Source: Takakia lepidozioides (taxonomy: Eukaryota > Streptophyta > Takakiopsida > Takakiales > Takakiaceae). From it: a DNA stretch of 64,000 nucleotides. The stretch lies in the NCBI GenBank assembly GCA_030704615.1, contig CM060732.1:73637053-73701052 (forward strand), given 5' to 3'. A program made the translations under genes and the position numbers. Under the pieces are notes generated by a model that had not been told where the DNA came from, ran no database searches, and saw nothing but the letters and a program-made list of their open reading frames with translations. Positions 22,006-34,036 of the stretch are shown piece after piece (position 1 is the stretch's first letter; the number at the start of each line of letters is the position of its first letter).

Positions 22006-25000
22006 TCAGTCCTGAGGTTTGTTTGTTGCAGGGAATTGAGGAGCTGCAATGCTTTTCTTGTTGGAGAACAAGGAAAGGATACGGACCTTGCGCAAATACT
22101 TTTTGTGAAGCTTCAAAGCCCACTTACAGGCCGCCCTTGCATCCACTTTCCCAGTAATGTCGTTCAATAGCTGGAAAACCAACCTTGGCCATCAGTGATT
22201 AGGTACTGCTACCTGATTTGATTAGGAAAATGAGGTCTCTTTCCTCCGCAGGCCTACAGAGAAAGAAGGAATTATCAGTTGGGTTGCTCTGACCCTGCAT
22301 AGTTTCTAGAATATTCCGAGACCATCATAGCATCAGATGCCCAACGTGAGGATCTTGCCAGAGACTACTAGTCCATTGCAGGTTATAACAACACTTCTCT
22401 CCTTCCTCTCCAACTCCTGATCCCCTTACTTTTCCTGATGGGTACATACTCACCAATAATCTCTGAACTGATAAGAATGCATACATTATCGAACACACCG
22501 ACCTTCAAAACTTCATCAAGGCCTTTAGTCTCCTTTAGGAGTCGAATACGCTGCATTTCGAAGATGGCAGCTGCGCAGAACAAGGCCAAGGGTGCTTCTC
22601 CACAAGGCACCTTGTATGCACCATACCTCATGTTTTGCCTTTCAAACTTCCCTCTGACCTTCTGCTTGCCCTTCAAGCTCCATCCCCGTGACTGCTCATG
22701 CTTAGGAATGTCTCGTATATCCACTTGAGTAGAGTTTTTCTTGTTTTGTGAAACTTCGATCTGTGGAATGTACTCCAGTGCCCATATCATCTGCACCCAC
22801 AGACAACTACTGTCATGTCCATAACAAACCTGGATACAGATGCACTAGTGTGAATCAGAAAACAGACCTAGTAAGGTCTCTGAACAAATTATTTTACCAT
22901 TGGTAGTACTTATATGCACATCCCAAGAGTTATGAGGATCACACCTCCCACAGGTAGAGCGTGTCTGCAAAAGAGAACTCCCGACGGAAAAGTACCATCA
23001 CCATGCGGAAGGCAAAAATGTAGTTCCCCCCTCCTATTGATTCTGTCAACACAAACGCGAGGGTCAATGTCAAAGGAAGACTTTTATCGTTGTGCATACC
23101 TAGTGCACTTAAACTTGTCAACAGTGAGGCTCTAATTAAAATCGAGTTGTTGAGTGCACTTAAACTGGTTCTATGTTCACGGAGGAATGATCGTGCAAGG
23201 AGTCATTATTTCAACCTCTGCTGTTTTTTAAATGCGTGAATTTGAAATCAGGGTTGAAGACTGATCACAGCAATTGAGCTTTCCCTCTTCTGATGTTTTC
23301 ACCTTTCCTAAGACTTTGTAGCTGGGTTGCCAACTTTCCACAATTTACGACCCGCTACTGAGTCAATACCCAATCTTCACCCTCTTTGACAACTTTTACA
23401 TGAACAAAACAGTGATGGATGTTCCCCAAAACTTTTCCATTTTACCACAATGGTGATATATTACTTATAATGAATCTGACATTGTGCAAGCATGCATACG
23501 TGTTGCATTTTTGGGGCAGTTTGTCACCACAGGCATAACTGTCTCATGGTAAGCTACATGGCCTGTGCATTCAGCTCAAGAGGGGCGCATACAGGTGAGG
23601 ACTAAATAGCGAGAAGGATACTGTACCAAAGTGCTTGTGGAGTTTGGGGTCAATCACCCTCATTAAGTTCCCAAGTACCTCCAACTGTTTCACAACTCCA
23701 ACTGCTTCGTCTGTGCACCTAAAGTTATCCCCCTTGGCACACAACCCATCCATGTTGAAATGAATCAGAGCCCACTGACCCCTTAGGCATGACCATCAGC
23801 CCTTTTCAGGGTTCAGAGATTGTCCTCTTGCTTATTACAAACTTGACCATTTCACGTAAAAGGCGTTGCTCATAGCCTTGTGCCTAGAACCTGGGCACCC
23901 ACTTTACAGGAGCAGCAAATGCACAGAGGGCAGGATAGCATAGCTGAACACTTGGTCCTATAGTGGGACCTTCTGTGATAGACTATAAAAGGTCCTTCCA
24001 TGCTTTCTTTTCATGTGCAGTTGTGCATCCTTCACTGCAAACAGGAAAGATACTAGCTGCTGCTTGCTACTAACTGTAACAAACTCCTCAAAACTTTGGA
24101 AACATATTTGCCAACTTGCTAAAAAAGAACTTCAAAAATATCACATTAACATCATGCTCACTCTCTCAGGTGGAATTGAATTGCTTTGATAATACTATTG
24201 GACATGCATGGGGGAGAAAGCATACCACACGATGCATGATATGCTCAAAGCACCAAAATGCATCAGCTTCATTTGGAAACATGACGACTAGTGGGGAGCA
24301 GAAATCGCTCATGCCTGCATTGCAAGACTTGTAATGTAAAGCCCACCGGTGTAGAGTACATAATCAGGACCTCTTGCATTCGTTACAACGTATATGTGAA
24401 TTGCATCACACATTTTAGAAATGACAGTGTCAATGAGGGTATCTGAGAGTGACCACCATCGATCACACTCTCCGGTCCTCTCTTTGGACTGGATGTATGA
24501 TACTTCAAATGTAACCAGAAATGCATTTTACGTCAAGAGGCAAGCAGATATTCCACCAACCCTACTGTGAAGAATTGTTGGCTGCAGACCAATCGAGGAT
24601 GCTGAGAATGACTGAATGCCAGTACCAGAAAGGCCTAGAGGTTTACCTTGGCAGTAACTCATGTCTGGATCCAGCCAGGAATAAACGGACAGGATGTCCC
24701 AAAGCTTTGCCAAGTTCTCGGGTCTCTCATAAAATTGCAGCATCCTGTCTGTTCGCACCACGTCCAACCCTGTCCAGGTCCAAATCCATTCAAGGAAATA
24801 CCTCATTTCTCACATTCTCCACCTCCTTCATAGAAAACTTAAAAAGCAGACTAACCATCAAGCATCTCAACTTTCTATTAGTTCTATTATTAGAAGACAG
24901 TACATCCTTCTCCCGAATATGACCTCTATCTCCTTCTTCTTTCCAACCTGCTTCTGGCTACTTTGTTAAGTGTCATGAATCAATGGCTGGGATAGTATAG

Positions 25001-26990
25001 TACAACTAGGAATACATCATGGAAACATGACATATTAAGTCCACTGCCCCAATAATGTACCCATAGTAGTATCACGCAAGGAGGCACACTGACTCATGAT
25101 CGCCCATACACAATCACCTAGACATTGAGGGAATATTCTAAGAACTACCTCCTTTGTCATCTTCCAGACTTGCACATAAGAGAGCGCATAGGACAGAAAG
25201 TTGTACGGACAGGAAATTAAACCCCAACCCATCTAACTCCCTCAACATCAGGAATGACAAAGAACATTGCAATATCAATGCCACAGGAGGTAACTCTCTC
25301 GAGAACCAAAAGGATAACCCGGCTGGCGAAAGAATAACACCAAAAAAGTGGTAAGCTGCCCAGGCTGTTAGCAGAGCTCTTACATCACGAGGTTCCTCTC
25401 GCTATCGAAAGTAACAAACTCACCAATCTGATGTAGATGCAACCTCCATTGGACTGTCCTTGAATCAGTCGACAAAAGTTTGGAGTCCTCCTCTTGATCG
25501 ATTATATGGGATGGGACATCATCTCTTCCTTGCTTGTCAAGTTTTCCGTTTTCCTGCTCTGTACCATCCTTCCAATCTCATTGTTTGCACTGGTCTTACA
25601 AGCATTACAGCACCTCCCACTCTGATACTGGTGTAGACCTGCTGCTGGGAAATTGTGATCACATCCAACCAAACTATACTTTGTTCTACTAATGTAAATC
25701 TGGTGAAGTGAGGTGTTACCGTTTTGCGACTCATTCATCTTCGCAACTGTAAACCCCCCTCTCTCATGATGGTTCTCAATGGGGCTCCCATCGCGGTTAA
25801 TCCGAGGTGAAGTCACCACGTGACCACTGCCTATGGCATTATCCATCACTTGACATTCTGCCTTGAGCTTTGCATACTGCTCTCTGCCCACCCAGACCCG
25901 TTATTGTCAATGCCTTACTCCTTCCATTTTCGCATAAGAGGAGGTGGAAGTGTACATATGGGCAGAATGCAGTCTCGATGGTAAAGGCTAGTTGATCAGA
26001 GAGAGTCATAATAGATCGTAACCCTAATATTTTCTGTGGTGAGCCAGTTTGAGCCAGTTTGCACTTCATTCTTCTAAGGAAAAAAAGGGAACCTGCGTGA
26101 TGTTCGAAGAGCTTCACGTTCGGCAGCACTACTGCTTGGAGCAAAACACCTCAGCAGAAATTCCCATACTTCTCCCCTTATGGACGGATGAACGCCCTGC
26201 TTTCCATGTTTCTCGGCATCAAGCCACTGCTGTAGAACTTCCTAGACAACTGGTATCACTCTACATCAAGTTCCCAATTTCCCGGCCTACAAAATGAGAA
26301 TAAACAATGATTCACAGATCCTCGGCGAACCAGCCACATAGTACATTTCCATGTTCTCAAGGTGTACCAGACTCTCGCAGCCAATCTATAATAAAATATT
26401 ATAAATGGGGAGGGAAACGATCCTAAGAAGGTATGAATTCAACTAACATCAACAAATTCTATGACAACGTGCCAAAGAGAGAAGCTCTTACCCCTTTTCG
26501 TATGCGTTTAAGGACCTTGCCAATGTCCAGCTCACCTTGCTCATTGAATGAGGCACGCCACGCCCTGGGACTCAGCGTCTTTCCGGCCTGCTCATGGCCA
26601 CCGGAAAAGTCTAAAGACCACCACCACTCAGATTCCCTACGATACTTTCTGCATCTTGTCAGCAAGCATAGTACATTGCCGGTCTGATCATCGCCCTCTT
26701 CCTGCAATCCATGCCCTCATGTATCTACTACAACTACCAACAACTCCATGCAAATCCAACTCACGACACACTACAGGAGAGACGCGATCCAGTTCATGAT
26801 GCAGATCTTAAGACAGCCGAAAAGAGTCTTGGAAGAGAGAGTGAAGAGATGAAGTACGGAACACGGGAGGAGAGACACAAACCTTGGGATGAAAGCGAGT
26901 GGGAGTTGTATCAATACTGTCAGGTCGCAGCGTGTAATGAAGATCTCCAGGGTCGTCCGGCGCACGGGCAAGCCAGGCGAAGGCAGGCAT
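22006..26990 (-). CDS. TBC-domain Rab GTPase-activating protein
   Basis: Multi-exon gene with start ATG at 26990. Exons with agreeing phases: 26990-26883, 26587-26492, 26196-26093, from 25883 (end unresolved), an exon ending at 25424, 24769-24647, 24314-24226, 23732-23627, 23042-22945, 22790-22503, and 22170-22006 with TGA at 22008-22006. About 500 residues. The TBC domain shows TLSPRAWRASFNEQGELDIG, GVHPSIRGEVWEFLL, then the catalytic IGLDVVRTDR (arginine finger, IxxDxxR) and MSYCQG (glutamine finger, YxQG). FPNEADAFWCFEHIM, FAFRMVMVLFRREFSF and MIWALEY follow. The C-terminus has the GLDEVLK and LHKKYLRK segments typical of the plant family. Such proteins speed GTP hydrolysis by Rab GTPases in membrane traffic. 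Both finger residues are intact. The intron between the GSPIENH exon and the TVQWRLHLHQI exon is not resolved. Confidence 0.88.
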
Positions 26991-27196
26991 GGTGAGAGCA
27001 GCACGGCAGCCACGCTCTGCTCTGCTCTGCTCTGTCTCCGCACAAACACCAAAGCTCGCTCCACACGTGCGATCGCACTAGCCAAGGTTGCTCTTCATGG
27101 CCCGTTCACACAGAGTGGTAATTAAGGGTAACTTACTTTGACTTCACCATCTGACCAACTGAAACTTTGTTTTTTCTTTTTTTTTTTCTTTTTGGA

Positions 27197-27565
27197 AAAG
27201 ATTCATCCCCTTTAGTCGGTGTGAACACCTTAAGAAATATAACGAGAAATATGACTTCTGATATGCCTGACCTGGCTGCTAAGATCATTACAAACAAGAC
27301 ATGCAACACTGGAATTACACGTATGGAAGAGGTCTTTGTGCCGATCGAGTAACGTATGGGATGGAGTTATCGGGTCATAGAGATCCAAAGTCATACTTGA
27401 AATACTACAGAAGCATTAAACATATTCGAGATATGGCTATGCAACGTGTCATTGCAGGTGAATGGAAAACCCTTAAAGTTTGAGGAAGCACTTGTGGAAG
27501 AGACTGAGAAGTGCAAAAAATTCGTAGAATATGAAGCTTCTTTTCCTTTAGGTGGAAGGTGCTAA
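27197..27565 (+). pseudogene. Crypton-type tyrosine recombinase fragment (DUF3504-like)
   Basis: One frame gives VGVNTLRNITRNM, then ITNKTCNTGITRMEEVFV. After a one-base frame change near 27350 it gives ELSGHRDPKSYLKYYRSIKH. Together they follow the C-terminal catalytic block of DUF3504/Crypton tyrosine recombinases: the pattern GxNTL, TNHSxRxTxI with the box II arginine region degraded, GHR/GHK, and a downstream Tyr. A further frame change is followed by an acidic tail to about 27565. No N-terminal half is seen, so this is a decayed fragment. Alternative: a remnant of a host gene carrying a domesticated version of the domain. Confidence 0.5.
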
Positions 27566-27718
27566 CGATGTGGCTCAATCAGTTCATCTTTCGACTGGAA
27601 TTGAATCACTATAGTCATATGAACGACTATCATAGTCATTTCCATGACTACAGTGCACATCGATGAGGTTATATAGTCATGAGGACTACTGGGATTTTGT
27701 AATTTGGTGTGTATAATT

Positions 27719-27747
27719 CTAGCGACGACCGAAGGTCGGAAGCTAGT
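27719..27747. repeat. interrupted hairpin ending CTAGT
   Basis: CGACC (27726-27730) and GGTCG (27734-27738) form a stem around GAA. They are flanked by CTAGC (27719-27723) and GCTAG (27742-27746), followed by T. A short hairpin just before CTAG|T is the layout of a Helitron 3' end, but the stem is short and no 5' end was found. It lies just left of the first PPR copy. Confidence 0.35.
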
Positions 27748-27849
27748 TTAGCGTGGAGCAGATATAGGATGCCTTAGTGCCACATCGTCGTCGCTACGTC
27801 ATCATAGACACGTCATCGTCATCGTCAATTTCCTTGGAACCTGCCCGAA

Positions 27850-28490
27850 ATGCCCGAAAAGCAACGCGGGGAAGGGATGCACCCGCGTGCTCGAGCTTCT
27901 GAAAGAGGATCGAGAGAGGGAGTCCACAATGCCTGTTCTGGCACTTCTGCGCATGTGAAGATGCTTTGTGAGGCAGGCAGGCTGACAGAGGCTCTACAGA
28001 CTTTAAACCAAAGAGGCATTTCAGCAGATTCAGATACTTATGTCTGTCTCTTGCTTAAGTGCATCAAGATGAAAGGTCTGGAAACTGGAAAGCAAGTGCA
28101 CACGCACATTATCCAAAGTGGATTCACGCCAAATGTTTTTCTACTCAACACCCCTGTCAACATGTACGGTGAGGGCTGGAGCATCACCAAGCATTCAACA
28201 GAATGCCTCAACGATCTTGATCACGTGGAATATAATGTTGGCAGGATTTACCAAGCATGGGTGTTGTAGGAATGCTTTTGAGACCTATGAGCAGATTCTG
28301 CACAAAGGGGTGAAGCCCAACCACAGCATATTTGTTTGTGTTTGCAATGCGTGTGCAAGCCTGGGAGCTCTGGAAAAGGGGAAAGAGGTCCATGGTGACA
28401 TCGTCAAAGCTGGAATTGTACCATATGTCATTCATATGTCACTCATGATGGTGGGACAACCGCAATCGCAAGGTGTGGCTTTTTCTTAAT
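27850..28490 (+). pseudogene. PPR-DYW gene, N-terminal fragment (copy A)
   Basis: The frame starts MPEKQRGEG and contains the N-terminal unit shared by all three copies: LCEAGRLTEALQTLNQRGIS, then TYVCLLLKCIKMKGLETGKQ and VHTHIIQSGFTPN. After about residue 100 the frame shifts. The next frame (from 28118) continues with AGFTKHGCCRNAFETYEQIL and FVCVCNACASLGALEKGKEV, then ends in unrelated sequence at 28489. PPR proteins bind organellar RNA. This copy is truncated and frameshifted, so it is probably not functional. It resembles copies B (29.55 kb) and C (35.43 kb). Confidence 0.75.
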
Positions 28491-29557
28491 GAACGATGTG
28501 AAGAAGTTTGTCCATCCTGCACATGTGGGCTCTTGGCTCCTGTTAGTACCATGATTTGATATTCTTCCTGATTATATTTACAAGGTTATTGGGAGAGTCA
28601 GCTCGGTCTTAGCAGGCCGTGTTTCAATCTATGCCTGCTCAGCTGCATTGTGTTGGTTCCCACAGACCAATCCGACATCACCTGATACAAGCAGCACACA
28701 CAAGGGGTCCTTTTGAGTTGATGGTCAAATCCTCCATGGGTCATGCCACAAGGTCAAGGACAATGTGGTGAGGGCACCTTCTTCTTCAACCTATTTCAGC
28801 CTGTTGTGCCATCTCATCAAACTCGGCCCTGAGATGCATATTGAATTTTCAAGGACTCAATGTGGTGAGGGCACCTTCTTCGACCTATTTCAGCCTGTTT
28901 TGCCCTCTCATCAGACTCGGCCCTGAGATGCATATTGAATTCTGTAAGTTAGGTCGTTGGGTAGATGGTCAACTGGAAACAACAGCGGCAACGGCACAAA
29001 TGATAGAACAAGGCACTGCTAATGAAGGCACATTCTTCAACACATTTCACCCTGTTTTTCCCTCTTGTCAGTACCGGCCCTGAATTTCCATGTTGAATTT
29101 TGCAAGTTAGCTGGTTGAGTGAATCTAGTTTGGAGTGATTTTGACATGATACTGCTAATGTGATAACAGTAAAGTATCCAAAAACATGTAACAGAGATGA
29201 GGAGAAGGTGTGGAATGAATACTTTGTTGACCCCAGTCAATGGTGGGACAACCGAGGCAAAAAGTTGAATGTCTGCTAGATGATAGAGAGTAGTAGACAC
29301 AATTCAGCATAGAAACTAGTGTGATTGGGTGTTTCCTAGGCTGTCATTGTCAGCTGCTAGCAGTAAGGGCAAAGATGAATGCATGATTTGTGCAGAGGCA
29401 TGGATAGAGCTTGAAGGAGAAGGGATATTGGGTCTAGATTCATCCAAGAGGGCCAGATTTCAAGCACAAGATTACGTATGATTCCCTGTGGATCAATAGC
29501 TACAAGAAACCTGCATGCGTAGATGGTCAACTAAAGGCAGCAGCTATAGCAGCATAA
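28491..29557. other. spacer with tandem leader repeats between PPR copies
   Basis: No intact gene is seen. A ~97-bp tandem repeat starts at 28761 and 28858 (CAATGTGGTGAGGGCACCTT, ending GAGATGCATATTGAATT), with a weaker third relative near 29026-29095. Similar text (TTCTTCGACCTATTTCA) occurs just upstream of copy C at about 35390. The leader therefore travels with the PPR copies. Confidence 0.6.
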
Positions 29558-32500
29558 TTGATAAAATCAGGCACCTCAACCATGACCACAGCCTCTGGAA
29601 GAGGATCAAGAGAGGGAGTCCACAATGCCTCTTCTGGCACTTCTGGGCATGTGAAGGTGCTTTGTGAGGCAGGCAGACTGAAAGAGGCTCTACAGACTTT
29701 AAATCAAGGAGGCATTTCAGCAGATTCAGAGCATTTTGAAGCAGATTCAGCTACGTATGTCTGTCTCTTGCATAAATGCATCAAGATGAAAGGCCTTGAA
29801 GCTGGAAAGCAGGTGCACACTCACATTATCCAAAGTGGATTCACGCCAAGTGTTTTTCTCCTCAACACCCTTGTCAACATGACAAACCTGGGAGCTCTAG
29901 AAAAGGGGAAAGAGGTCCATGGTGACATCGTCAAAGCTGGAATTGTATCAAATGTCATTCTAAACATTGCCCTGGTGGACATGTATGCCAAATGTAGGTG
30001 CATTAAGGATGCGAAGGGAGTTTTCAACACTATGGCTGAACGAGATGTGGTATCATGGAAGACGATGCTTGCAGGGTATGCACAGCAAAGACATGGTATG
30101 GAGGCTTTGGAGACCTATGATCACATGATAGGGGAAGGGGTGAAGCCCGACCACATCACATTTGTGTGCATTTGCGATGCGTGTGCAAGCCTGGCAGCTC
30201 TGGAAAAGGGCGAAAGAGGTCCATGGCGACATTGTCAGAGCTGCAATTGTACCAAGTGTCATTCTGAACATATCCTCGTGGACATGTATGAAGGGAGTGT
30301 TTGACAGTATGGCTGAATGAGATGTGGTGTCGTGGAGTGCGATGATTCCGCATAACGTTTGTTTGCATTGGCAATGCGTGTGCAAGCCTGGCAGCCTTGG
30401 AAAGGTGCAAAGAGGTCCATGGTGACATCGTCAAATCTGGAATTGTACCCGATGTCATTCTGAACACTGCCCTGCTGGACATGTATGTCAAATGTGAGTG
30501 CATCGAGGATGCAAAAGGAGTGTTCGACAGTATGGCTAAATGAGATGTGGTGTCGTGGAGTGCAATGATTGAAGGATATGCACAGCAAGGATGCGGGATG
30601 GAGGCTTTGGAGACCTATGAGCAATTGATGTGCGAAGGGTGAAGCCCAACCACAACACATTTGTTTGTGTTTGCAATGCGAGTGCAAGCCTAGCTGGATT
30701 TGTACCAGATGTCATCCTGAACACTGCCCTCGTGGACATGTATGCCAAATGTGGGTGCATGAAGGATGTGAAGGGAGTTTTCAAATGGCTGAACAAGATG
30801 TGGTGTCATGGAACGTGATGCTTGCAGGGTATGCACAGCAAGGGCGTGGAATGGAGGCTTTGGAGACCTATGAGCAAATGATGGGGGAAGGGGTGAAGCC
30901 CGACCACATCATGTTTGTGTGCGTTTGCAATGTGTGTGCAAGCCTGGCAGCCCTGGAAAAAGGCAAAGAGGTGCATGGTTGCATCGCCAAAGCTGGAACT
31001 GTACCAGGTGTGATCCTGAACACTGCCCTGGTGGACATGTATGCCAAATGTGGGAGCATTGAGGATGCAGGGGAGTGTTCAACAATATGGCTGAATGAGA
31101 CTTGTTGTCGAGGATATGCACAGCAGGGCGTGGGATGGAGGACTTGGAGACCTATGAGCAAATGATTAGGGAAGGGGTGAAGCGCGACCACATCACGTTT
31201 GTGTGCGTTTGCAGTGCGTGTGCAAGCCTGGCAGCCCTAGAAAAGGGCAAAGAGGTGCATGGTTGCATTGCCAAAGCTGGAATTGTACAGATGTAATTCT
31301 GAACAATACCCTCGTGGACATGTATGCCAAATGTGGGAGCATTGAGGATGCGGAGGGAGTGTTCAACAATATGGCTGAACGAGATTTGGTGTCATGGAAC
31401 GCCATGCTTGCAGGGTATGCACAACAGGGGCGCGGGATGGAGGCCTTGGATCAGACCTATGAGCAAATGATGGGGGAAGGGGTGAAATGCAACCACATCA
31501 CGTTTGTGAGCATTTGCAATGCTTGTGCAAGCCTGGTAGCCCTGGAAAAGGGTAAAGAGGTCCATGATGGGCGAAGGGGGGAAGCCCGACCACATCACGT
31601 TTGTGTGCATTTGTAATGCGTGTGCAAGCCACATTCATTTGTGTTCTCAATGTTGGTGCCAGCATGGTGGCCCTGGAGAAGGGCAAAGATATCCATGCTG
31701 ACATTATCAAAGCTGGAATTTTGTTATACATTAATTGGCAAACTGCCCTTGTTAACATGTATGCCAAATATGGGAGTGTAAGGGAGGCCTGTCTAGTGTT
31801 CAACAATATGGTGGCAGGAATGCCTTTGAGACATATGATCAACTGATACAGCAAGGGGTGATGCCCTATCAGGTCACATTTGTTTGCATTCTCAAGGTTT
31901 GTGCGAGACTGGCAGCCCTGGAAAACGGCAAAGAGGTCCATGCTGACATATGAAAGTTGGACTTGTACCAAATCTGATTTTGAACAATAGCCTTGTTGAC
32001 ATGTATGCGAAATGCGGGAGCATGAAGGTTGCAAAGAGAGTATTTGACAACATGGCTGAACGGGATGTGGTGTCGTGGAATGCGATGATCACAGGATATG
32101 CCTAGCATGGATGTGGGATAGAGGCTTTGGGGACCTATGAGCAAAAGATGCGGAAGCATTCAACAGAATGCCTCAACGATCTTGATCACGTGGAATATAA
32201 TGTTGGCAGGATTTATCAAGCATGGGTGTGGTAGGAATGCTTTTGAGACCTATGAGCAGATTCTGCGCAAAGGGGTGAAGCCCAACCACATCAGATTTGT
32301 TTGTGTTTGCAATGCGTGTGCAAGCCTGGCAGCCCTGGAAAAGGGCAAAGAGGTGCATGGTTGCATCGCCAAAGCTGGAATTGTACCAGATGTGATTCTG
32401 AACAATACCCTCGTAGACATGTATGCTGTCAACCACACAGAGAACATCATTCATCTCTTCCTCAACACACTCTCTACATATTCCCATTGTTTGGCATAGG

Positions 32501-34036
32501 CCTTGTGAGACCCAAACTGTCTTGCAGGCCCTCAAGGCACCTTGTGGGCGTTATGAAGTATCTTTTCTCTACACCTCTACATGCATCAGAGTACCATAAG
32601 CCATTTGGACTCCCAATCAGCTTCATAAAGTGTCTTTCATTCTTTGTAGGGTTTTAGAATCCTTACCCTGCAATTTAGTATGACCAAGTGTTCAGTAGAA
32701 TGCCCCAACGATCTTTGATTTTTTCAGGAAAGCGATCTGATGGAGAATCTCCACAGGTGACGAATGCGCAAGAGCAGCTGGACACACAAGTACATCAGTT
32801 CAAGATGGAGATATCTCCTGCAGCAGAGAGCCTATGTGACTATGTGACGAGGTACGTGGGAGCATCGAGGATATGGAGGGAGTGTTCAACAATATGGTTG
32901 AACGAGATTTGGTGTCATGGAACGCCATGCTTGTAGGATATGCATAGCAGGGGTGCGGGATGGAGGCCTGGGGGAAGGGGTGAAGCCCGACCACATCACG
33001 TTTGTGTGCGTTTGCAATGCTTGTGCAAGCCTGGCAGCCCTGGAAAAGGGCAAAGGGTGCATGGTGACATCATCAAAGCCTGAATTGTACCAAATGTCAT
33101 TCTGGACACTGTCCTGGTGAACATGTATGCGAAATGTGGGTGCATTGAGGATGCAAAGGGAGTATTTGACAATGTGGCTGAATGAAATGTGGTATCGTGG
33201 AATCCGATGATCGCAGGATATGCCCAGCATGGTTGTCATAGGGAGGTCCTGCAATTATTTGAAGGAATGCAAAAGAACGGCTTGAAGCCGGACAGTATCA
33301 CCTTTATATGTGTTCTCTATGCATGCAGCCACACTGGCCTACTGAATAAAGGAAGACGCTACTTTGATTCCCTGAGTCAAGATCATGGTGTCACCTCGCC
33401 AGTAAAGCACTTTGGCTGCATGGTGGACCTTCTGGATGAGCGGGACAAGTACATGAGGCAGTGGACCTGATTAATAAAATGCCAATCAATCCAGATGTTG
33501 TGGTGTGGAAGGCCTTGCTTGGTGCCTGCAGAATCCATGGCAATGTGGAGATGGCTGAATGTGTGGCAACATCTATCCTCAAGTGGGATGAACAAGATGC
33601 CGCGACTTATGTGGTGCTATATCAAACATCTATGCTGCAGCTGGCAGGTGGGGTGATACTGCAAAGGTGAGAAGAATGTGAAGGTTAGAGGGGTTAGAAA
33701 GGAGCCAAATGACAAGTTGCATCCCAGAATTAAGGAAATCCATGTTGAGCTGAGAAGATTGTCTGGGCAGATGAAGGAGGCGGGGTACGTGCCTGACACA
33801 CGCATTTTATTGCATGATGTGGAGGAAAGGAATTTTCTCTTAGCCACCACAGTGAGAAGTTGGCCATTGGTTTTGGGCTGATCAGCACAACTCATCAAGA
33901 ATCTTCGAGTGTGTGGAGACTGCCACACCTCCACCAAATTCATCTCAAAGATTGTTGGCCGAGCAATTGTTGTATGGGACGCTAACTACTTTCCACCACT
34001 TTGAAGATGAGATTTGTTCTTGTGGTGATTACTGGT
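29558..34036 (+). pseudogene. PPR-DYW gene, near full-length but broken (copy B)
   Basis: The first frame (29558-30304) carries the shared N-terminal unit and the first PLS repeats. After it the reading frame changes repeatedly. PPR triplets of about 100 residues recur with motifs such as VDMYAKCGSIEDAEGVF, AERDVVSWNAMLAGYAQQGR and VCNACASLAALEKGKEVHG. From 33186 come the last repeats and the E region (INPDVVVWKALLGACRIHGN). The DYW deaminase-like domain follows: HSE zinc-ligand region near 33860, [13 protein letters not shown] near 33920, and a terminal CSCGDYW with TGA at 34034-34036. Two more frameshifts lie inside the DYW domain. The family edits C to U in organellar transcripts; this copy is almost certainly a pseudogene. 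About 32425-32870 is unrelated inserted sequence. Confidence 0.8.
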
